From Pseudomonas parafulva (GTDB lineage Bacteria > Pseudomonadota > Gammaproteobacteria > Pseudomonadales > Pseudomonadaceae), in assembly GCF_002021815.1 (NCBI RefSeq), contig NZ_CP019952.1, forward strand, positions 3,875,001 to 3,939,000: a stretch of DNA of 64,000 nt. The letters run 5' to 3'. Each line of letters opens with the position of its first letter. Positions within the stretch are counted from its first letter, which is position 1. Shown here in pieces: positions 57,356-64,000 of this stretch. Made by a program: the position numbers and the translations under genes. The notes under the pieces are model-generated. The model made no database searches and had not been told where the DNA came from. It was given only the letters and a program-made list of their open reading frames with translations.

Positions 57356-59794
57356 TCAAGCAGGTTTAGCTTGCGCAATTACCTCTTCAAGACGTTCCTT
57401 CTCCGCCTTTTCGATATCTTCCTCGCTGATCATCTCGGCAATCTCGCGCAGCCGTTCGACCACGCGCGCATTGACGCTGCCTTCGGTAAACTGTCCTTTC
57501 TCGTCAGGCACACCCGCCTCCTCACCTACCAGCAGGCTCAGTGCCTCATCTGCCTGGCTGACCGCATACACGTGGAAAGTGCCGCTCTCAACCGCCTGCA
57601 GCACCCGTTCGTCGAGCATGAGCGTGGCCACGTTGGCACGTGGAATGATCACCCCCTGCTCACCGGTCAGACCACGGGCTTCGCAGAGCCTGAAGAAACC
57701 TTCGATCTTCTCGTTCACACCACCGACCGCCTGCACTTCTCCGAACTGGTTGATGGAACCGGTGATCGCAAAGCACTGCTTGAGCGGGGTGCGCGAGAGG
57801 GCCGAGATCAACGTGCAGGCCTCACCCAGCGAGGCGCTGTCGCCGTCCACGTAACCGTAGGATTGCTCCAGAGCGATGCTGGCCGAGATCGCCAGCGGGA
57901 ATTCCTGGGCATAGCGACTGCCCAGGTAGCCGGTCAGGATCATTACCCCCTTGGAGTGGATGGGCTGGCCCAGGTTGACCTCGCGCTCGATGTCGACGAT
58001 ACCGCTGCCGCCCGGGTACACGGTGGCCGAGATACGCGCGGGCATGCCGAATGCCGAGTCGCCCACCTCCAGCACGGTCAGGCCATTGCATTTGCCGATG
58101 GCCGCGCCCTGGGTATCGATCAGAATGATGCCGGCCAGCATATCGTCCAGCACCCGCTGCGAGACCCGCCCGGTGCGCGTCGCCTTGGCCTTGAGTGCAC
58201 GTTCGATATGGCCAGCATCGGTCATTTCGTCGTTGGCCAGCTGACGGATGAAGTCGGCCTCGCTGACCAGCTGGAACAGATCGCCGATCCGGGCCGAGAG
58301 CCGTGCCTGGTTTTCAGCCAGTCGAGCGCTGTAGGTGGCCAGTCGGGCTACCGCGTCGCTGGTCAAGGGCGCCATGCCCTCCTCGTTGGTACGGGTGCGC
58401 AGCAGTTGGGCGAACTGCTCCAGATTCTCGTCGACCATGGGCATGTCTTCGTCGAAGTCCACCAGCACCCTGAACATCTCCTGGAAGTCCGGGTCGTGGT
58501 CCTGCAGCGCGTAATACAGCTGACGCGAGCCGATGATCACCAGCTTCACGTTGAGCGCAATTACCTGCGGGGTGAGGCTGACGGTTGCCACCCGGCCCAG
58601 TTCGCCCAGGGGTGACTCCATCTTGAGCTTGCGCGATTGCAACGCGCGTTTGAGCGCATCCCAGACAAAGGGCTCGCCCAGCATCTTCTCGGCTTCCAGG
58701 ATCAGGAAGCCACCGTTGGCCCGGTGCAAGGCCCCTGGACGCAACTGCCGGTAGGAGGTGTAGAGCGCGCCCTGGTCGGTGCTGTACTCGATGCGACCGA
58801 ACAGGTTGTCGTAGGTCGGATGCGGCTCGAACACCACCGGCGCCCCGCCGTCATGATGATGGCCCACGACCAGGCTGGGTGCGTACTGCTCTTCGAGCAT
58901 CTTGCGCGCCACGGCGTCAGTCTTGCTGTCTTCGACCAGTTGCTCGACCACCGTGCGCAACAGGTTCAGTTGCACCGATTGCAGGTAGGCACATACGGCA
59001 GCGTTTTCGGCGTACTTTTCCGACAACGGTGCCAGCAAAGGCTCAAGCGCCAAGGTGATGGTTTCTTCGTTGAGCTGACGCAACTGGTTGTTCGATTCAC
59101 GCTTCCATTGCGGGAGGCTGGCCAGCTCTTCGTTCAAACGCTCCTCGAGCAGGGCGATGTCTTCGTGAAACTGTTCGCGCACGTGCTCAGGCAACTGGGC
59201 AAACTCAGCCTCATCCAGAGCCTTGCCGTCTGCCATCGGCGTGAAGGCCACGTTGCTGGCATCGCGGTACAGGGCCACGTCCTTTTCCAGCGAAGCGCGC
59301 TCGATCACATCCAGGGCGCGGTCGTAGCGCTGGTTGAAGGCGCGGTCGATGGCGCCTTTTTTCTGCTGATACGAGGGGTGCTCGAACACGGCCGGGAACG
59401 TCGCCAGCAAGTTGTCGATCAACCCGTTCATGTCGGCGATGAAGTCCCCGGCACTGCCCGATGGCAATTCCAGGGCTCGCGGCTCGCGGGTGTCGTCGAA
59501 GTGATTGACGTACAGCCAATCGGATGGGGTCTGCTGACGCTTGCCCTCGGCCTTGAGGTAGCGTTTGACGAACGAGAAGCGGCCGGTACCGGGCTCGCCC
59601 ATGACGTATACGTTATAGCCGGGGCGCGGCATGGCCACGCCGAATTGCAGGGCCTCGACAGCACGCTCCTGGCCCAGTACGCCGCGGAACGGCTCCAGAT
59701 CGTCCGTGTTGGTGAAAGCAAACTGCTCGGGAGAGAAACGCCGGGTGAGGGCTTCAGGCGCAAGACGCAGGCGCGCAGCGACAGGATCGGGCAT
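57356..59794 (-). CDS. Lon-family ATP-dependent protease (LonB-like, AAA_32 type)
   Basis: This is an 812-residue protease. The P-loop region is GEPGTGRFS (residues 66-74), with Arg in place of the usual Lys. The C-terminal Lon domain has the catalytic dyad Ser653 (DGDSASLG) and Lys696 (NEKIEG), 43 residues apart as in E. coli Lon. No N-terminal Lon substrate-binding domain is present, and the AAA part contains a large insertion. It is not the classical lon, and is predicted to degrade proteins with an altered ATPase. It is transcribed alone. Confidence 0.88.
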   Translation of the reverse strand: MPDPVAARLRLAPEALTRRFSPEQFAFTNTDDLEPFRGVLGQERAVEALQFGVAMPRPGYNVYVMGEPGTGRFSFVKRYLKAEGKRQQTPSDWLYVNHFDDTREPRALELPSGSAGDFIADMNGLIDNLLATFPAVFEHPSYQQKKGAIDRAFNQRYDRALDVIERASLEKDVALYRDASNVAFTPMADGKALDEAEFAQLPEHVREQFHEDIALLEERLNEELASLPQWKRESNNQLRQLNEETITLALEPLLAPLSEKYAENAAVCAYLQSVQLNLLRTVVEQLVEDSKTDAVARKMLEEQYAPSLVVGHHHDGGAPVVFEPHPTYDNLFGRIEYSTDQGALYTSYRQLRPGALHRANGGFLILEAEKMLGEPFVWDALKRALQSRKLKMESPLGELGRVATVSLTPQVIALNVKLVIIGSRQLYYALQDHDPDFQEMFRVLVDFDEDMPMVDENLEQFAQLLRTRTNEEGMAPLTSDAVARLATYSARLAENQARLSARIGDLFQLVSEADFIRQLANDEMTDAGHIERALKAKATRTGRVSQRVLDDMLAGIILIDTQGAAIGKCNGLTVLEVGDSAFGMPARISATVYPGGSGIVDIEREVNLGQPIHSKGVMILTGYLGSRYAQEFPLAISASIALEQSYGYVDGDSASLGEACTLISALSRTPLKQCFAITGSINQFGEVQAVGGVNEKIEGFFRLCEARGLTGEQGVIIPRANVATLMLDERVLQAVESGTFHVYAVSQADEALSLLVGEEAGVPDEKGQFTEGSVNARVVERLREIAEMISEEDIEKAEKERLEEVIAQAKPA

Positions 59795-60047
59795 TGGGTT
59801 TCCTTACTTCGGCGGGGCAGATACGCAGCATTCTGGCGCTGCCTGCGCGCGGGTTGCAAGGCTCCTGGGGATTTATGTCGCAGGTGCGACGGTGTCTTGT
59901 ACAAGCAAATTTTTCGCAATCAGTAACGCAACCTTTGGAACATGCCTAAACTCCAACTTGCGCGGGTGGGTGAAATGCTTTCCCGACCTGGCACCCGAGT
60001 TGCCAGAAACCTGACCCTTGGTTTAAGTCAAATAGAGAATAAATGCT

Positions 60048-60536
60048 ATGAAACGGATTCTTCTGGGTACTCTGTTCACCGTCGCTTCGCTCAACGCCAT
60101 GGCCGACGCGCCAGGCGGCCCGAACTGCGGCTGGGGCAACATGCTGTTCGAAGGCCAGCGCGGCACTCCGGCACACTTCCTGGCTTCCACCACCAACGGC
60201 ACTTCCGGTAACGCCACTTTCGGCATGACCTCCGGCACCAACGGCTGCTCCACCAAGTCTGCACTGACCTACGGCGGCAAATCGTGGTTTGCCATGAACG
60301 GCATGATGAACGAGCTTTCCGAAGACATGGCCATGGGTCAGGGTGAAGCACTGACCACCTACGCCGTGGTACTGGGCGTGGCGCCGGAGGACCGTGCGCA
60401 CTTCGCATCGGTTACCCACGACCACTTCAACCAGATCTTCAGCAGCGCCGACGTCAATGCTGAAACCGTGCACAGCAACACCCTGGCCGTTCTGAAGAAC
60501 GACCCACGCCTGGCCAAGTACGCTACCGAAGCCTAA
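60048..60536 (+). CDS. DUF3015 secreted protein
   Basis: This is a 162-residue protein with a signal peptide (MKRILLGTLFTVASLNAMA) and the DUF3015 pattern NCGWGNMLFEGQRGT...STTNGTSGNATFG. Cys residues at about 24 and 66 could form a disulfide. The family's function is unknown; members occur next to DUF4105 genes in pseudomonads. A terminator follows it. Confidence 0.9.
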   Translation: MKRILLGTLFTVASLNAMADAPGGPNCGWGNMLFEGQRGTPAHFLASTTNGTSGNATFGMTSGTNGCSTKSALTYGGKSWFAMNGMMNELSEDMAMGQGEALTTYAVVLGVAPEDRAHFASVTHDHFNQIFSSADVNAETVHSNTLAVLKNDPRLAKYATEA

Positions 60537-60546
60537 ACGCGCGTTT

Positions 60547-60580
60547 CCCGCCCCGGTTCCGGGGCGGGTCTCTCTTTCTT
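60547..60580 (+). terminator. terminator after the DUF3015 gene
   Basis: CCCGCCCC-GGTTCC-GGGGCGGG followed by TCTCTCTTTCTT. Confidence 0.8.
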
Positions 60581-60608
60581 CGGCATCGTCTGGAAGTAGT
60601 TGCCCGAT

Positions 60609-62462
60609 ATGCTCAAACGCCTTGCCTCTCTGGCGCTGTTGCTCTGCGCCCCTGTTCATGCTGCGCCGATGCTGGATCAAAGCCGTCTCCAGCAGTTGGC
60701 CAGTACCCCCTACTGGATTGCTTTGGGCCATTACGAAACCGGCAAGCTCGGTGGCTGGCGCAGCTACGTGGATGATGACGCCTTCTTCCTTGCCCAGGAT
60801 GGCGCACACCATCCGGACCGAGAGCTGAAAGCGACTGTACAGGCGCTGTATGCCCCGGCAAGCCTGGGCGACAAGCACGCCCAATGTGTATTCCCGGCCC
60901 GTACACGCTGGCTCAAAGAGCAACTTGGCCTACAGGATTTGCCGCAACCCCAGTGCCAGGAATTCAAGACCTGGTACCAGTCGATCGACCCGCACAGCGC
61001 CGCGTTGATCTTCCCGGCTGCCTACCTGAACAGCCCCTCGTCGATGTTCGGGCACACGCTGCTGCGCATCGACCAGTCCACTACCCGCAGTGACGACACC
61101 ACGCTGCTCAGCTATGCGATCAACTTCGGCGCGTACATCGAAGGCAGCGACAACAGCATTCTGTATGCCTGGAAAGGGTTGGCCGGTGGCTATCCCGGGC
61201 TGTTCGCGCTGATGCCCTACCAGGAGAAACTGTCGGAATACCGCAGCCTGGAAAACCGCGACCTGTGGGAATACCAGCTGGACCTCACGCCAGAAGAAAC
61301 TGGCCGCATGGTCGAGCACGTCTGGGAACTGAAACAGATTCAGTTCGACTACTTCTTCTTCGACGAGAACTGCTCCTATCGCCTGCTGGAGTTGCTGCAG
61401 GTGGCTCGGCCAGGCCTGGACCTGACCTCGCAGTTCCCGCTGACCGCCATACCGACCGACACCGTGAAGGCGGTGAAGCAATCGGGCTTGGTCGCCAGTG
61501 AAATCTACCGGCCATCACGCGAACGCGAACTGCTGGCGCGTGCTGAGCCACTGGACCATGACGAGAAACGCCAGGTGCTGGCTGTAAGCGCCGACACGGC
61601 GCAATTGCAAAGCCCCGCATTCAAGGCACTGCCCCGTGAGCGGCAGGCCTTGGTACAAGACGCCGCCTACCGCCTTGAGCGCTACCGAGCCAATGGCCAG
61701 GAACGTGACCCCGGCCAAGCCAAGCGCAGCTTCGAATTGCTACGCGCGATCAACACCAACCCGCCGCCGCCGTTGGCCATCGAGCGCCCGGGCTTGCCCG
61801 AGGACGGCCATGATTCGCGGACCTGGCAATTGGGTGTGGGCACTCGCCAAGACCGCGCCTATGCCGAGTATGGCCTGCGCATGGCCTACCATGATCTCAA
61901 CGACAACGCCTACGGCTTCCCATTGGGGGCGCAGATCGAGATCCTGCAACTGAAAGTGCGTCAGTACGAAGGCAATGACTGGCAAGTGCAACGCCTGGAC
62001 CTGGCAACCATCCGTTCGCTGACACCGCGCAACGAACTGCTCAAGCCTTGGTCGTGGCAAGTGGCCGGCGGCCTTGAGCGAGTGCCGGGCAAACACGATG
62101 ACGAGGTGCTGGTGAGCCACGTCAATGGTGGCGCCGGTGGCACCTGGCAGTTGGGTGATGACCTGCTGGGCTTTGCACTGGGCACGGTCCGTGTAGAACA
62201 CCACAACGACTTCGCGCAATTCATCGCGCCTGCCGCAGGTTTCAATGGCGGGCTGCTGTGGCGCAATGGGCTTGGCAACATGACGCTGGAGGCCAAGGGC
62301 GATTACTTCACCAATGGCGAGGTGCGCCGAAGCGTCAGCCTGAACCAGCAGTGGGAAATCAGCCAGAACCTGGGGCTGCGCCTGAGTGCCTCGCGCCAGT
62401 TCAGCCACCTGTCCACAGCGCAGAACGAGGTGATGCTGGAAGTGAAGTGGTATCACTATTGA
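60609..62462 (+). CDS. DUF4105 domain protein with a C-terminal beta-barrel-like region
   Basis: This is a 617-residue protein with a signal peptide (MLKRLASLALLLCAPVHA). DUF4105 occupies about residues 130-310 (SSMFGHTLLRIDQS, then WELKQIQFDYFFFDENCSYRL). The C-terminal 200 residues alternate polar and hydrophobic residues and end in WYHY, like an outer-membrane barrel. The role is unknown. The ATG at 60609 is chosen; the frame begins at a TTG. Confidence 0.85.
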   Translation: MLKRLASLALLLCAPVHAAPMLDQSRLQQLASTPYWIALGHYETGKLGGWRSYVDDDAFFLAQDGAHHPDRELKATVQALYAPASLGDKHAQCVFPARTRWLKEQLGLQDLPQPQCQEFKTWYQSIDPHSAALIFPAAYLNSPSSMFGHTLLRIDQSTTRSDDTTLLSYAINFGAYIEGSDNSILYAWKGLAGGYPGLFALMPYQEKLSEYRSLENRDLWEYQLDLTPEETGRMVEHVWELKQIQFDYFFFDENCSYRLLELLQVARPGLDLTSQFPLTAIPTDTVKAVKQSGLVASEIYRPSRERELLARAEPLDHDEKRQVLAVSADTAQLQSPAFKALPRERQALVQDAAYRLERYRANGQERDPGQAKRSFELLRAINTNPPPPLAIERPGLPEDGHDSRTWQLGVGTRQDRAYAEYGLRMAYHDLNDNAYGFPLGAQIEILQLKVRQYEGNDWQVQRLDLATIRSLTPRNELLKPWSWQVAGGLERVPGKHDDEVLVSHVNGGAGGTWQLGDDLLGFALGTVRVEHHNDFAQFIAPAAGFNGGLLWRNGLGNMTLEAKGDYFTNGEVRRSVSLNQQWEISQNLGLRLSASRQFSHLSTAQNEVMLEVKWYHY

Positions 62463-62605
62463 TGGGCTGGTTTGTTGCGAAAGTGTTCATGTTTACAGCG
62501 GAACTGCGGCCAGTGGCCCGCCTCGACCAGTCTTTGACACGGTTTTGACAGCACGCCCACAACTGGCCTTCTAGACTTTACCTCGATGGCATGAGGGCAA
62601 GGTCT

Positions 62606-62956
62606 ATGGGGCGGTTCTGGTGGGGTCTGTGCGTGGTGATGCTGCTGTCGGGGTGCGAAACGACTCACGAGCAGATGCTTGGCCAAGGGTTTCCCCCTGC
62701 CTACGCCGATGGCTTCGAGGACGGGTGCAGCAGCGGCCGTCAGGCCGCGGGTGTACCAGCAGGTGATTTTCGCAAGAACGTGCCGCGCTATCTTCAAGAA
62801 CGGCAGTACGAGTCTGGCTGGGACGATGGCTTTCGCCAATGCCAGGCCATGCAGGAGCGCGCCGAACAGCAGCGCTACCACGAGCGTTTCTGGGACGAAC
62901 AGGACCGTCAGTGGCAGCAGGAGAAAGACCGCGGCGCCGCCCGCGCCTGGCGCTGA
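62606..62956 (+). CDS. small hypothetical lipoprotein
   Basis: This is a 116-residue protein with a lipobox (VVMLLSGC, Cys17) starting at ATG 62606 (AAGG upstream; an ATG at 62591 is the alternative). The mature part is rich in Gln, Arg and Asp ('GWDDGFRQCQAMQERAEQQ'). No domain is recognised. It stands between the DUF4105 and GreA/B genes. Confidence 0.75.
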   Translation: MGRFWWGLCVVMLLSGCETTHEQMLGQGFPPAYADGFEDGCSSGRQAAGVPAGDFRKNVPRYLQERQYESGWDDGFRQCQAMQERAEQQRYHERFWDEQDRQWQQEKDRGAARAWR

Positions 62957-63026
62957 AGGTGTCGCAGCTGGACATCGCTTGAAACCCTGCCCCTGCCATG
63001 ATGGTCTTCTGCACAAGGAGGCACTC

Positions 63027-63527
63027 ATGAGCCGAGCATTCGTCAACGAAGACCAAGCCGCCGCCCAGGCCGACCAACCGGTCGAGCGGCGTGTCAGCGA
63101 CCAGCGTAATTACGTCACCGCCAACGGCCTGCGCCAGCTGCAACGGCGCCTGACCGAACTCAATACGTTGCGCAGTGAATTGCAGGCTCAGGGCGAGCGT
63201 GCCGACAAACAGCGGTTAGCCGAAGTCGAGCGGGATCTGCGGTATTTCGCCGCCAGGGTGCAAAGTGCCCAGGTGGTGCCGGCAGCTCTGTCCACCGAAA
63301 AAGTGCAGATAGGCAGCCGCGTCAGGTTCATCGACGATCAGGACCAGGAACACTTGGTGTGCCTGGTTGGGGAAGATGAGGCTGACGCGGCACGTGGCCT
63401 GATCAACTGGGGATCACCTCTGGGCAGGGCCTTGCTGGGCGCAGCCCCGGGAGATGAAGTGACATGGCGCCGGCCTGTCGGTGAACAGGCCATCGAGATC
63501 ATCGAGATCGAAGCGGCGGGCCAATAA
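63027..63527 (+). CDS. GreA/GreB-like transcription elongation factor family protein
   Basis: This is a 166-residue protein with an N-terminal helical hairpin (NGLRQLQRRLTELNTLRSELQAQ) and a C-terminal FKBP-like domain (STEKVQIGSRVRFIDDQDQEHLVCLVGEDEAD). That layout is shared with GreA, GreB and Rnk. The acidic tip residues of true Gre factors are not obvious, so cleavage activity is not implied. AAGGAGG precedes the ATG at 63027. Confidence 0.8.
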   Translation: MSRAFVNEDQAAAQADQPVERRVSDQRNYVTANGLRQLQRRLTELNTLRSELQAQGERADKQRLAEVERDLRYFAARVQSAQVVPAALSTEKVQIGSRVRFIDDQDQEHLVCLVGEDEADAARGLINWGSPLGRALLGAAPGDEVTWRRPVGEQAIEIIEIEAAGQ

Positions 63528-63532
63528 CCCAC

Positions 63533-63595
63533 CGCAGCCGGCCCGGCGAGGCCGCTCAATACCCGAGTAGCCGGCGATGGGCTGCGAAGCCTCAC
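63533..63595. repeat. REP-like fragment between the Gre-like gene and gdhA
   Basis: GCCGGCCCGGCGAGGCCGC and CCGGCGATGGGCTGCGAAGC resemble the GC-rich palindromic REP elements common between genes of the P. putida group. It is short and partial. It lies in the convergent gap after gdhA. Confidence 0.4.
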
Positions 63596-63599
63596 CCAA

Positions 63600-64000
63600 T
63601 CAGACGACCCCCTGGGCCAGCATTGCATCAGCCACCTTCACGAAGCCCGCAATGTTGGCCCCTTTCACATAGTTGACCCGGCCATCGTCCTGCGCACCAA
63701 AGTGAACGCAGGCGTGGTGGATCGACTGCATGATGCCATGCAGCTTGCTGTCCACTTCGCCGGCAGTCCACAGCAAGCGCATGGCGTTCTGCGACATTTC
63801 CAGGCCCGACACCGCAACGCCACCGGCGTTGGACGCCTTGCCGGGCGCATAGAGGATGCCCGCCTCGAGGAAGATGTCCACAGCCGCCAGGGTCGTCGGC
63901 ATGTTGGCGCCTTCTGCAACGCAGATACAGCCGTTGGCCAACAGCGCCTTGGCATCCTCGATGTCCAGTTCGTTCTGCGTCGCGCATGGCAGCGCGATGT
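63600..64000 (-). CDS. gdhA: NADP-specific glutamate dehydrogenase, 3' end (partial)
   Basis: The last 133 codons of a gene that starts beyond the right edge. The segment ALPCATQNELDIEDAK, then ANGCICVAEGANMPTT and GGVAVSGLEMSQNA, closely matches the C-terminal part of E. coli GdhA, ending DAMLAQGVV. The enzyme assimilates ammonium by reducing 2-oxoglutarate to glutamate. The frame is intact within the window. Confidence 0.95.
   Translation of the reverse strand, partial: IALPCATQNELDIEDAKALLANGCICVAEGANMPTTLAAVDIFLEAGILYAPGKASNAGGVAVSGLEMSQNAMRLLWTAGEVDSKLHGIMQSIHHACVHFGAQDDGRVNYVKGANIAGFVKVADAMLAQGVV

Overview
The window is a GC-rich chromosomal segment of a Pseudomonas, most likely of the P. 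putida group. Gene content and order match the conserved pseudomonad backbone: gdhA, a Lon-like protease, fklB, ispB, rplU-rpmA-obgE-proB, mksFEB, holD-rimI, ychF-pth-rplY-prs-ispE-lolB, hemA-prfA-prmC-moeB-murI, a phrB operon, hemH, uraA-upp-hpt and mqo. Most of it is housekeeping DNA. The accessory or unusual material is concentrated at about 13.8-18.9 kb, 23.7-25.1 kb and 32.0-42.2 kb.

0-5 kb: a yybP-ykoY manganese riboswitch in front of a TMEM165/GDT1 Mn exporter, an M48 lipoprotein protease, an SRAP protein with an unusual active site, two small proteins, an acyltransferase and small hypothetical genes. 5-13 kb: a YajG lipoprotein, mqo behind a 600-base leader, two Pseudomonas-type hypothetical genes, purine and pyrimidine salvage (hpt, upp, uraA), hemH and an epimerase. 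13.8-19 kb: a light-response locus. Two TRTACA-N12-TGTACA operators lie before an FAD oxidoreductase and before an operon of DUF523/DUF1722, a class II LitR/CarH-like MerR regulator, photolyase and an SDR. 19-23.8 kb: a tightly overlapping hemA-prfA-prmC-moeB-murI operon.

23.8-25.1 kb has no credible gene. It holds a 22-unit GATCTT array, two inverted copies of a ~225 bp repeat and a small AAACTTC array. 25.1-32 kb: a TPR lipoprotein gene, lolB, ispE, tRNA-Gln(TTG) and prs, then rplY, pth and ychF. 32.0-33.6 kb is a deletion scar that joins the remains of an MFS exporter gene to the remains of its probable divergent regulator gene. 33.6-42.2 kb: an MscS/DUF3772 channel, alkA-ada alkylation repair, an orphan fecI-fecR pair with a Fur-like box, and two MFS transporters (one Fsr-like). 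42.4-49.7 kb: tRNA-Met(CAT), an M15 peptidase, rimI-holD (the divergent pseudomonad psi subunit) and the mksF-mksE-mksB condensin operon, with no JetD/MksG nuclease gene beside it.

49.8-64 kb: creA-proB, obgE, rpmA-rplU, ispB, yjdM, a Fur-box-preceded small gene, fklB, yqhA, a Lon-family protease, DUF3015 and DUF4105 proteins, a small lipoprotein, a GreA/B-like factor and the 3' end of gdhA, which runs off the right edge. Functions are assigned from recognised motifs, remembered family sequences and synteny; no search was run.
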